This document shows positions 1 to 47,962 of a stretch of DNA of 64,000 nt, piece after piece (the stretch's first letter is position 1; each line of letters starts with the position of its first letter). Origin of the DNA: Crotophaga sulcirostris. Taxonomy: Eukaryota > Chordata > Aves > Cuculiformes > Crotophagidae. The stretch spans positions 52,209 to 116,208 of the forward strand of contig VYZB01000726.1 in assembly GCA_013397455.1 (NCBI GenBank). The letters run 5' to 3'. Under the pieces are notes generated by a model. It made no database searches, was not told the DNA's origin, and worked only from the letters and a program-made list of their open reading frames with translations. A program made the translations under genes and the position numbers.

Positions 1-210
1 GCCCCAGCTCCCTCAGTCGCTCCTCACAGGGCTTGTGCTCCAAACCCTTCACCATCTTCGTTGCCCTCCTCTGGACACACTCCAGTATCCTGACAGCTTT
101 CCCAAACTGCCCAGAACTGCACACAGGACTCAAGGTGAGGCCTGACCAGTGCCGAGTACAGGGGGATGATAACTTCTCTGGTCCTACTCATCACACTATT
201 CCTGATGAAC
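1..210 (-). mobile_element. CR1 LINE fragment (3' part lies left of window)
   Basis: The plus strand reads as the complement of the CR1 region upstream of the ORF2 C-terminus (ctccctcagtcgctcctc, ccctcctctggacacactcc, and similar). The element runs on the minus strand and is cut by the window edge. The 5' end is near the tattcctgatgaac motif. Confidence 0.85.
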
Positions 211-253
211 ATTGTGCCACAGCAGGGAATGGGACAGCCTTTTGTAGTCTGTG

Positions 254-348
254 ATCACAGAATCCCAGAGTGGTGGGGGCTGGAAGGGCCCTCTGGAGCT
301 CACCCAGTCCATCCTCTGCTCGAGCAGGGCCACCTCTAGCAGGGTGCA
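254..348 (-). mobile_element. CR1 3' end, old copy
   Basis: It starts with atcacagaatcccagagtgg and continues with a degraded ctggaagggccctctggagc, the complement of a CR1 3' terminus. It is diverged and short. Confidence 0.6.
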
Positions 349-455
349 AATCGAAAGCGTAAGGATCCTATCTGAAACCTGATGGATGCGGATTTCAAGA
401 CATGTGGCACTGGGATTTGCAGGAATTATAAACTAGGGTGCAAGTAAAGAGTTAG

Positions 456-8642
<8,187 letters not shown>

Positions 8643-9680
8643 ACTGATCACCACTGGCACTCAGCCTTCCCGACAGCCCAGAGGGGAAATGAAACGCTCA
8701 GGCAAAGAGCAGAGGTGCTCTTGAAGTGTGGAGGCAGCAGATCCTCAGTGGATGTCTCACAAGTTCCCCTCTGCTTTACTGTTCTACATGGGCAGAGTGG
8801 CCCGGTCTCAGCAGCGTGACCATTCCATGCCCACAAGCACCAAGGAATTAGGGGGGCAAACCCCAGGCACTGACCACGCAGGAACTGTCTGCAGCTTTGG
8901 GCATCAACCACAAAAAGCTACGCGGGCTCTAACCTGAGACAGACCTGGGATTGCTTTCGGTGCCCTGCTTTTGCCAAATCAAGCCCTGTGCCTGTGCAGG
9001 GCAAAGCGTCAGCCCCTGCAGCAGGTGGCACCATCCCTGCTCGGAGCGTCCTGGAGCTGCACTGAAACCTTCCCAGTCTGTGCATCCTGAGCACGGCTCA
9101 GACTGAAAATGCCCAAAGGCATTTACTGAACCTGCTGATGAGTATTTTTTTGTCTTAAAAGCTCGGTGTGCCTGAGGCTTTGCCTCTCCCCCTGACCTAC
9201 TGCAGGATGCAGCGACGCCAGCCTCTATGGGATGAACTCTGTCTCCTTCTCTGTTGCCATCAGGCAAACGAACGGCTCCGTGCTGGCTGCCATACGCAGG
9301 ACTTCCTTCAGGTTTGGAAAATGACAACCTCATGCCACAACTGACAGTGAAGCTGAACACTTTGCTGTCTTCAATTTCCTGTAATGTCCCAGTTATGCTT
9401 AGCCCGGGCTCTCTCCCCTTTTCCTGACTTTGCTCTGTGTGGCCAAAAGTGGCTGCAGTGCCGGTTGCTGCAGTCCCTGAGGCAGAACCCCTCCTGTGGG
9501 GAATGAGCTCAGAGGACACGACAGGGCAGAGATGTTCTCACTCTGGAGGGGATGGGGGTTCAGAAGGGGCACAGGAGAGAAACAAAATGTTATACAGGTG
9601 CCTGCTGAACTCCTGTTTCCTCACTTAAACCCTGTGGTCTTCTATTTATTAGTAATAAAAAAGCAGAATCAGAGGGACAT
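8643..9680 (+). other. PHTF1: PHTF1 3' untranslated region
   Basis: The sequence follows the PHTF1 stop directly and has no further family similarity. It probably runs to a cleavage site just after the AATAAA at 9654-9659, or on to one after the AATAAA at 9817-9822. Several open frames here are short and unrelated to known proteins. The exact end is inferred from signals only. Confidence 0.65.
9645..9659. promoter_or_regulatory. Back-to-back poly(A) signals, AATAAA on both strands
   Basis: TTTATT at 9645-9650 reads AATAAA on the minus strand, suitable for MAGI3. Three bases later AATAAA at 9654-9659 reads on the plus strand, suitable for PHTF1. The 15-base block is its own reverse complement except for the centre. 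Use of either signal is inferred from position between convergent genes. Confidence 0.6.
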
Positions 9681-9816
9681 TTCATAGCTTCATTCTGTCA
9701 ATGAGGGGAAGGGGGCATAAGAATTTTTGGTAGTAAATAGTTTACAGCTATTTTCTGTACAAGGAGGAGGTGTAGGATGTAAAAGGCAATGACAATTTTA
9801 TATATCAAAATGTACA

Positions 9817-9822
9817 AATAAA
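9817..9822 (+). promoter_or_regulatory. PHTF1: Alternative PHTF1 poly(A) signal
   Basis: A canonical AATAAA in an AT-rich setting lies about 1.2 kb after the PHTF1 stop. If used, the PHTF1 transcript would overlap the end of a MAGI3 transcript that terminates at 9645. It could be a chance hexamer. Confidence 0.4.
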
Positions 9823-9945
9823 CCTACAGAACAGGTATTTCATCACTAACAGTGGCTTCTATGCAACATGATGGTTTTTAAACACCTCTTAGGAACAGTT
9901 GTTATTGGAGCAGGGAGTCAAGGAAGCGTCCAGCAATGAATTCCA

Positions 9946-9951
9946 TTTATT
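9946..9951 (-). promoter_or_regulatory. MAGI3: Alternative MAGI3 poly(A) signal
   Basis: TTTATT on the plus strand gives AATAAA on the minus strand, about 2.06 kb after the MAGI3 stop. It is an alternative to the signal at 9645-9650. Which one is used cannot be decided here. Confidence 0.4.
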
Positions 9952-12008
9952 TTCCAGCTGAGTGTGGGGTCTGTGGGTGGAACCCGTGTCAAGGAGGAGC
10001 TGTGTGAAGTGTCACAGCGCTGAAGGTCGGCAGTGGATCTGTTTCATACAGTGCAGAACCAACAGGCCATGAACTGGGGTTTCTTTTTAATAGCTATATA
10101 AAAAATAACGAGTCATTTACAGGTCTCTCTCTCTCGTCAGAACCACAGAGAATGTATAAAGATGCTGTACAGTATACAAACATTTACACCCAGTACATCC
10201 ATACGTTGCTCCACGCTCCAAGGCCACGCTGCTCAGGATCCAACAGTCAGTACAGATACAAATTCCATGGAAGGAGAACTTACAGGTGAGACACCAACTC
10301 AGCTCACAGTAATGCATCAAAAAGACATCAGGGTCATCCATGAGGGGAAATCCTTTCAACAGTGCTAATTCCTCACAGTATCCAAACTGGATTTGTGACA
10401 GCACTCAGTGGGCAGGGCGAGTGTGCGCAACACCAGGCAGAGCAGTGTCTCATGCTGGAATCATACAGCTACACCGGGTACTGTGAGGAGTTCAACACAT
10501 TCATAGTGTACTATGTACGTTGTACTACACAAAAATCCCAATGGATAATCCCATGCCAGCAGCAGTGCATGGCTCAGATCTGCATTAAAGCCCATTTCAT
10601 TTTCAGAGTTGCTTTGTTTAGAAGTGGTCCCATGTGCTCCAGCTGTAACAAATCCACTCAGAACTGCTCCCCGTGCTTTTTTGAGCTTTAAAAACATCCC
10701 ATGTTCACAGCCAAAATGAGAGATTCACTCGTTCACATTTACTTTGAATTTAATGTGAGTAAAACTTGACCTTTCCTGCCTCTTCCTCCTGCTGCAAGCT
10801 GGACCCAGGGGCTCCTTTTACCATTTTTTTTTTTTTGCAGTCATTAAAAACCTGGCATGGCAGGAAATCATCAATAAAACTATGGATAAACCAAACCCTT
10901 CCATGCATGGAGGCTGCTGCTCACAGCTGCTGGGCTGGCCTGGAGGTTGGCTCTGGTGGTTGCTTTTCTCCCTTTAAAAGATGTGTTACAGCCCAAGAAA
11001 TTGACACTCAGCATCACATACCCTGTGTACGGTCCTGCTAAGCACAGAGCATGTGGTCGAAGTAAACTACAGGAGACTTCTACTGCTCAGAGGCAAGAAC
11101 CATGTTTCAGGAGCTGCTCCTACAGCTCGGTTGTTATCTCCACAGAGGGAAAAATCCAAATCTTAACCAGCATTAAATAATGAAAGGTGGGATGATCACA
11201 CAGCACTGCAATGCGGCTGAAACCAGGGCTGCCCTCATTGCTTGTGCTTCCAAGGAATGCCAGGGATGAGAGATTGCCAGGAGGGAAAACGAGGGAATTC
11301 TGTTACTTCATAGAAACCAGAATGCCCTCTTTGCTGACAAATGTTGCAGACAGCTTAGGAATCGAGAAGATAAAAGCAGTTTTGCTGTGCTGATAAAGAG
11401 CAAAATTACCAAGCGTCGATGATGTCAAATAGAACTTTTATCCACACGATTTTGAATTGGGTATAAAAATGTAAGAAAAGCATCAACTGAACAGCATCAG
11501 TGGCTCATCCACTGCCCTGGAACCAGCAGAACCACCACACCTGCAAGAACATGGGTTTCCATCTGTAAACATGCAACATGCTCTGAGGAAATGCCCATTC
11601 CAAACCGAACCCTCCTGTTCCTGGGACACACATGAGGAGGACTGGACCAACCGGACACAGGAGATACCTTGGCAGAAGGACAAGATGTGAGTCGTGAGCA
11701 CATTGTCAATACAGGCATTAAATAACTTTGTTCGGAATCTCACAACACGATCAGGGAAAGCCATAGCAGTGCAACGGGGGGAGCAGCAGGGACACTGCCT
11801 TGAGAGGATGCAGGGACAGCAGCGTACAGAGGATTCCGTTACAGCAATCCAGAAGGTCCTTCATGCAGCTCGGATAATTTAAGAACAAATCTGATACTTC
11901 CCACCCTCGAACCAGTGTCTGAAAACCAACAGCCTTATGGAAAGCAATGGCACCTCCCATGACCGTGATTAGAAACCTGATTCAAACAAGTTCTAAGGAA
12001 GGTGCCGG

Positions 12009-41015
<29,007 letters not shown>

Positions 41016-41841
41016 TTAAAAAAACAACAAACAGGAATAACTAGTAAAAATTTAGCAGATCTCATAACAGGAATGGCATTTCACTGCTATAAACATTGCA
41101 AAGAAGAAAGTGACAGCAAGAGTTGGGATGTTTCGAATGCAACAACCTGAACATAAAAGCCACGCCGCTGCAGTAAATTGTCATGGTGACTTTAGGCACA
41201 GCTGAGCAACAACCATCCAACCTCAGCAACTCCAAGACAAGGGCAATATTCTGGAATTGTTTGGAAATCAATAATTAGTATGAAAATACAGAATCTGTTA
41301 CCGAAATCAAGTTTCTACAGGCAGAAAACAGCTTCAGGACGCAGTGCTAATGCCTTCTATTCCATGTGCACCTGCTGGTTGGGTGCCTGAGCTCAATATT
41401 TTGTCACACGGGAATCTGCGTTCTTGATATTATAGAAAGAAAATGTTTCCTTTTTAAAAGTGCTGCTGATAGAAGGGAGGTTTTTTACAATTACTCTTGC
41501 AATCCTTCTGTCAGGGACCATTAGCGGAGCTGTCACATCATCAGACACCCACAGCCCCTTCAGCACACACAGAACTGAGCTCCGGAGCTACTGCCTCATC
41601 CTTCTGACAGGAGGGGACAGAACAGCCCTTTGTTCCCTGTCGTCTTCCCAGGAAGCACATTAAACAGGGTTCAGCGACCTCAGCAAATCGAAGTTACGTA
41701 CTCCAGCAGAACACTCAGGGCTTTAGGGGATGAGATGCTCGGCCTTTGTCTCCAAACCCCGGGCTGGGAGCTGACTGGAGGTGGGCGCGTGCGGGTGCAT
41801 CGCAGCAGTGGGAGCAACTGCCAGAGCAGACAGCACGGAAT

Positions 41842-42366
41842 TCACAGTATCACAGTATTACAAGGTTGGAAAGGACCTCTGAGATCATCGAGTCCAACCT
41901 AGAATCCAACACCAACACCAACCCATCATCTAAACCATGGCACTGAGTGCCTCAGCCAATCTCCCCTTAAACACCTCCAGGGTTGGAGACTCCACCACCT
42001 CCCTGGGCAGCGCATTCCAATGGCCAATCACCCTTCCAGTGAAGAACTTTTTCCAAATATCAAGTCTAAACTTTCCCTGATGAAGCTTGAGTCCATGTCC
42101 TCTAGTTCTGTCCCTGGTCACCTGAGAGAAGAGACCAACCCCTGCCTGACTACAACCTCCTTTTAGGCAGTTGGAGAGAGCAATAAGGTCACCCCTGAGC
42201 CTCCTCTTCTCCAGGCTAAACAGCCCCAGCTCCCTCAGTCGCTCCTCGTAGGGCTTGTTCTCCAAACCCTTCACCATCTTCACTGCCCTCCTCTGGACAC
42301 TCTCCAGTCTCTTGACATCTTTCCCAAACTGAGGGGCCCAGAACTGCACACAGGACTCAAGGTGAG
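41842..42366 (-). mobile_element. Young CR1 copy, longest minus-strand member
   Basis: It has two copies of the tail unit (cacagtatcacagtattaca) followed by the same body as the copy at 22307. It extends through the complement of the [11 protein letters not shown] region to ggactcaaggtgag. The minus-strand frame is open for about 166 codons with the CR1 ORF2 C-terminal sequence, although a foreign stretch begins its open frame. It is in the same orientation as MAGI3. Confidence 0.93.
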
Positions 42367-42424
42367 TACTGACTACTCTCCAGCCACTCTGTCCCCAGTC
42401 TATAGCTTTGCATGGGATTATTGT

Positions 42425-42510
42425 GTCCAAAATAAAGTACCCGACATTTGAACTTATTAAACATCATCTGTGAGCTGCTCCTGCCCAGCTGATTCCGGGG
42501 GGACAAAAAT
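42425..42510 (-). mobile_element. Possible decayed CR1 internal fragment
   Basis: The stretch acccgacatttgaacttatt followed by aaacatcatctgtgagctg resembles the complement of a CR1 segment located further 5' than the adjacent copy. It may be an extension of that insertion or a separate relic. The match is weak. Confidence 0.35.
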
Positions 42511-45500
42511 TCTCAATCCTCATCCTTGAGCATCACTGCACACTGTAAGAACTGGGCAGGAATGGTTCCACCAAGAAACCACCCCACTGCCAGTAAACCC
42601 TTGAAGAAATAATTTGGCTTTGTGTTTGCTTATGAATGTCACCATTAAAGTATTTCAAGTGGAGATAACTGAAGTGTGCTCTTAAAGGACATCCCCAAAT
42701 TGTCCAAGAAATACAAAAAGCACTGGCAAACAATACATTGTGTATTCTGAATAGGACTGGGAGCCCAGAAGGACGAGCAGTGAAATGTGAACGGCAGGAG
42801 CCTGTAAGCAATCCTCCAGGTTTTTATTTCTGGCAGTACAGAAACAGCAAAGTCAACCGTAACAGAGGCCTCTCGTTCGTGAATATCCATGGCTGGGCTC
42901 CTCATCTACCGTGAAAGAGAAATGTATTGTTTAGTGCAGAAGGAAGAAGACAGACAACACTGGCACAGCATGGATGGCATTTAGATGGAGCCTTTCCCTG
43001 CCACGTCGTTGGTACATGAAAATAGCACTTGTTACCCAACTAACAATCGCCTCCATTGGCAAACCCATGCATTGTCGTTGGCTGAATCCTCGAAGAAAAG
43101 AATAAGGATTTGGCACTACGAAATCAAGAGGTTTTAAAACAAGTAAAGTAGCAACTTCTGCCCCGGACTCAAACCATCACCCCAGCAAAAAACACCTCTA
43201 GGCAGGGTGAGGGATGCTCCCAGGGTCATATCAGGCACTCAGGTTAACCTGTTGTAGTGCCCTGTGTCTGCCCGAGCACTGCCTCCCATTCCTGGTGCAG
43301 GGACACCGTCCCGTCCCTCACTGCTAACGCAGCGTGCGGGGTGACAGCACAACACATTTCAGTCGCGTCCCGAAGAAAAACCTCCCGGCAGCTGCTGTGT
43401 TACACAAGCGATTTAATCTGCTCGAGGCTTGGCACCGCTTTCCCAGCACAAGGGTGCGCGTTCACATGCCAAGACCTTTTCTTTTGGTGTTCTGATTAGA
43501 ATGGAACTTATGCAAATCACAGAGAGGTCTATTTTTAGCCCGCTTTCCATAGGAAGCAAGGCATGCAATTACGCTCTGCATAATTTCTAGGCCCACTAAC
43601 CTATTTCAGGCTGGAGTTTGGCAGAGTAGGAGCCTGACAAAGATCCCACATCCACAAAGACGCTGTATGCCTGTTCTCCTGGAATGGAACAAACCTCTCG
43701 GGCGACCGACACAGTCAGCAGAGAACGTTCCCAGTGAAGGAATCCTCGGCCCCATGCACTGCAGGAGCCCAGCCAGGACAGGGACCCTGCTGAGCACCAG
43801 ACACCCAGGCAATGGAGTCATCCCTGCTCCAAGGAACAGAGTCATTATGCAGTTTTTATGAAGGTATTGGAGCTTCTTGGCCAGGTTTTCAAGGAGCTTG
43901 GGAAGTCCCAGTGCTCCAAGAGGCATTCCCAACAGACAGCTCGTACTTCACCAGAGAGGCAGCTCTGCAATGAGCTCGAGCTGAGCCTCACCGCGCTCCC
44001 AAGGCCTCCCAGGAACTCAAACACACCGACAGGGAAGTGCTGGGTCAACACTGCTCTGATGGAATGAACAGATGTGCCACAGCACGGTGGTGCTGACTGG
44101 AGGCATTGCAAAGTTCAACTGAAAAACATCACCTCCCTTCTCCCCGGCTCTCTCCGTGTGATGCGGACAGTCAGCAAAACCCTGGAACTCCAGATGTGCG
44201 CGGGCTGTGACCAGTGTTAACGCCTGAGAGCTCACATGGCATTTCTGCATCCAGAGGTGCCTTATTCCATCTGCTACCACAGTGAAGGATCAGGACACAC
44301 GGGCAGGCACGCAGCGCTCCAATAGGAAATGGAGGAAGAGTCCCTGCGGACAGCTCAGGGCAGCGCCGGTGCGAACACAGGCCATGGCACAAGCGTGGTT
44401 GGAAGGAAACGGGTTTATGTTCCTCAGGCTTTTCAACACATTTCTCAGAAAAAACAAGCTTGTTATGGAAAACCATCACCACTGAGACCTTAGAGTGCTG
44501 GTAAAGGCAGCACCACCACTTCCACCCTGCCCAGGTCACGGCAATGCTGTAACAAGGAAAGATGAAAACATGTTTCTCTCAAACACAACCCACAATCTGT
44601 GCTCAGGAGGAGCATTTTACCCTTAGGGAACCTGACCAAAATTAAAGCTTTCCCCTGAACACCTCTGAGGACATGCTGAGCACCCACTGCAAACCGACAG
44701 CAAGGGCACCCCAGTCAGCGCTGATGCACAGGAGGCTGGAAGCAAGAAAAAAACAATTCAAGACCTACCAATATCATTCAAAATTCCTTAAAAACCTTCC
44801 TACTCAGAGGCTGAGGTAATTCTCACCTTCACTGTACAAAGATGTACAAGCGACCCTTCCGACACTTGTCTGGCACCACATCCACATGTGTCAAGCACAA
44901 AAAGAGCATGGAGACTTGGCCCCACTGCCCACAGAGCAGGGTCAGGCTCCAGCACAGTGGGAGACACGAGCCAGCTCCCACCACAGCACAGAGACGTTAC
45001 CTGTCACACAACTGCAGATCCCACTGGTTGCACTCAGTGAACTACAGCTTTGTTGTAACTGAACTTTGCAGGGAAGCTCTTGTTTGTGATTTAACAGCAC
45101 ACTGTTGTTGAAGTAATCGCATAACACATCGGGAAATGTTCCTCCCTTAAGTCAATCATCATGCAGTATTAAAAATGAAAGGAATTCAGCCTTTCCCTTG
45201 CACAGCACATCCTATTATTTCATCACTATTCATTTGATAAGATTTATTTTCAGTTACGGCACCCAGGATTTTCAATTACAGATGAAATAGTGCTCTCTCA
45301 GAGAAGAGCAAGCGTGAAGAGCCAGATGCCAGCAAAGAGGAACTGCTCAGCACCTCGGGACCCAACAGCTCGTGCCGGTGCTCAGCACCAGGACTTGAGC
45401 ACGGTTTTACGCTCCCACCTAGTTGTTGGCCATGTCTGCCGATTGACAGAACGCGCCAGACACGCTGCAGAGAGCGGCAGGGCAGGTGGGGGCATGAAGG

Positions 45501-46584
45501 TGCAGAGGCACCTCACCCAAACAGGATTCCAACTTGGAGGCAGGCTCCTTCCTGCTCCTGAAGAGCAGGTCTGCGCGACAGGTGTGCGGTGGCCAAGGGA
45601 GACTGGCTGTAATGAGGCAGTATCGAGAAAAGGAGAAATGCAGTTATGAACCCCCTCGTTTGCAGCAGGAATTCAGCCAACATGATATTTTAGCAGACGA
45701 GCCTGCTCAGAAGTATGAGCTTCGTTAGGTTTTAACTGATTATATCTCCTGTCCCAATCGATTGTTCATCACTCATTTTTATAGTCATGCAGCAGAGAAT
45801 TCACAACATAAAGGAGGAATCTCTGTGCTGATGCACAGCAATGCAGTAGCTTTACATTGACAGGAGGATACACACATTGAAGCCTTCCAATTTAGTAAAA
45901 GCATTTGCTTCACTATTGTTCCCACTCCAAAATGTTCCATAAATAAAAGCGTTTGGACCCTGGAGGACTCAGGAAAAAATCTGGGTGAATTAAAATTGAA
46001 TTAGTAAATTCAACAGCTGAACAATTCCCGCGGATTAAGCATACACAAAATCACAATAATAGACACAACTCAGTTCTAGGAACAAAGCTCAACTATTTGA
46101 GTCCTACAAAAAACTGCCTGTTTATCCCCCAAAGTAGCATTATTAAAACACAGTTAGATGTTATGTTCTCTCTAGGGCAACACCAGTAGCAGCGAAAATT
46201 GAAAAGACTGAGTTGCACAGAGTACATCTATGTCTACATTCCAGCACTGCTTTTTTCCCATAAAGAGCACCCATGGAACTGGAACCATCTGGATATTTGC
46301 TGCACTGGGTCAGTTTAGCAAAGAAAGAGGAAAGCAGCAGAAAGCACAGGCTGGGGAAAGGAACTGCAGCCCAGCGAAAAGGCTTCTCCTGTCCACCCTC
46401 TACACAACCCCATGGACAGTTGGCTGCTGGACGAGCAGCACCAGTATGCGAGGAGACACAAGGAATGTGATGTGGAACAGGCACGGGAAGGAAGCAGACT
46501 CTACCATTCGACGGGAACAGTTGAGGTGGGACCAGCAGCGGGTTGGAAGCAACACCCATGGTCTCACCCCATCCATCACCAGGA

Positions 46585-46662
46585 AAGGATATGGTTTAGT
46601 AGTGGACAGGTATGGTTGGGTTTGATAATCTTAATGGTCTTTTCCAACCAAAATATTCTACA
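46585..46662 (+). mobile_element. CR1 3' end, diverged
   Basis: It contains tatggttgggtttgataatc and ttaatggtcttttccaacc followed by a decayed tail, in plus orientation. Confidence 0.65.
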
Positions 46663-46739
46663 AAGCTGCTGGACCAAATAACATGGATACGGAACAGCAC
46701 CTGCCTGCAGCTGTGCCTCCTACCTCGGCATTCCTGTGA

Positions 46740-47220
46740 ACAGTGACCACATGCCTCTTGGGAGATGCAGCCCAGCTTTTTAGATTGTAACTACTTTGAA
46801 GAACCTTAGCTAATTAGTGTAATTATATTGTGCCATTTTCCATATGTTGTACACCACGTACACGCTTCTGACATCTGACAAGAAATAGCATTTCACGGGG
46901 AATGACTAGGGGTTTTGTGATGTAATTAATTTAAATTAGTGTACTTCCTTGGGCAGAAACTTAACTGCCTGCATTGTGCCAGTGCTCTGGATCAGGGTTT
47001 GCCACGGAATTTACTGCCAGGACTATAGAAAAAATTACTTTATGTTTGAAACTCAATTATTTGGCAGCCAGTGTATTCTTGAAGTACAGAAACGAATGCA
47101 GAAGCACGGCACTTGTCAGCAGCAGTAAAAATTAACAGGACAGATATATATGGAGGGCTTTAAGTTTTATTATTTGCATATGCTCTAAAATTGTGAAGTT
47201 CCTAAGGAAAGTTTAAAGCC
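46740..47220. other. AT-rich intronic block, candidate conserved noncoding element
   Basis: The block is repeat-free, low in CpG and rich in TAAT/ATTA cores (for example gctaattagtgtaattatat and gtaattaatttaaattagtg). This is the look of a homeodomain-bound enhancer or simply AT-rich intron. Only a cross-species alignment can tell. Confidence 0.25.
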
Positions 47221-47420
47221 TACTTATATTTTAAAATGACACTAAATTGTCTGAGCCGAAGTGCCATGGGGATGAACACGCACACATTTGGAGCAGCGCT
47301 ATGGAAGGAAGCAGCACAACTCAGTACTTCCAGCTGTAACACCACATGGCAAACCCTGCTGTCCCAAAGCACTGCAGGACAGCCGCCTGCCAAAACCTCC
47401 AGACCATCATCATGGGGTGG

Positions 47421-47962
47421 GGAAGGGATTGTGCCCCTGTACTCAGTGCTGGTGAGGCCACACCTTGAATCCTGGGTTCAGTTCTGGGCCTCTCACTCCA
47501 AGAATGACATTGAGTGGCTGGAACACATCCAGAGAAGGGGAACGGAGCTGGTGAAAGGTCTGGAGCCCAGGGGTTCTGGGAGCAGCTGAGGGACCTGAGG
47601 CTGTTTAGTCTGGAGAAGAGGAAGCTGAGGGGAGACCTCATTGCTCTCTGCAGCTCCATAGGTTGTGGTAAGGTGGGTGCTGGTGTCTTCTCCCAAGTAA
47701 CAAGTGATAGGATGAGAGGAAATGGTCTCACACTGCACCAGGTGAGGTTTAGATTGGATATTTGGAAAAATGTCTTCACTGAAAGAGTGGTGAAGCACTG
47801 GAAGAGGTTGTCCAGGGCAGTGGTGGAGCCCCCAACCCTGGAGGGGTTCAGCAAACATGAAAGAGGTGCTTCAGGAAACGGTTTAGCAGGCATGGTGGTG
47901 TTGGGCTGATGGTTGGACTGGATGAGTTTAGAGGTTTTTTCCAGTTTCAATGATTCTGTGAT
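47421..47962 (+). mobile_element. CR1 copy, about 540 bases with 3' end
   Basis: It begins near gggattgtgcccctgtactc, includes gtctggagaagaggaagctg and ends at a decayed ttccagtttcaatgattctg tail. It is antisense to MAGI3, and its ORF2 frame carries at least one shift. It belongs to a different subfamily from the cacagtatcacaagg copies. Confidence 0.92.

Larger units (their letters stand above)
9645..12008 (-). other. MAGI3: MAGI3 3' untranslated region
   Basis: The sequence follows the MAGI3 TGA without any recognisable gene or repeat. AT-rich blocks with TGTAAAT- and TGTACAT-like motifs around 9790-10200 look like the conserved distal part of a long 3' UTR. The end point at one of the two minus-strand AATAAA hexamers is inferred. 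A run of 13 or so T at about 10828 is the only simple repeat. Confidence 0.6.

Noticed and set aside
8929..9519. 196-codon minus-strand frame between the two genes
   Set aside because: It falls inside the PHTF1 3' UTR, shows no recognisable domain and looks like chance.
10873..10878. AATAAA on the plus strand as a PHTF1 poly(A) signal
   Set aside because: It is over 2.2 kb past the stop, beyond two better placed hexamers, inside the presumed MAGI3 3' UTR.
41930..42430. 166-codon minus-strand frame as a gene
   Set aside because: It is CR1 ORF2 C-terminal sequence of a 5'-truncated LINE copy, not a host gene.
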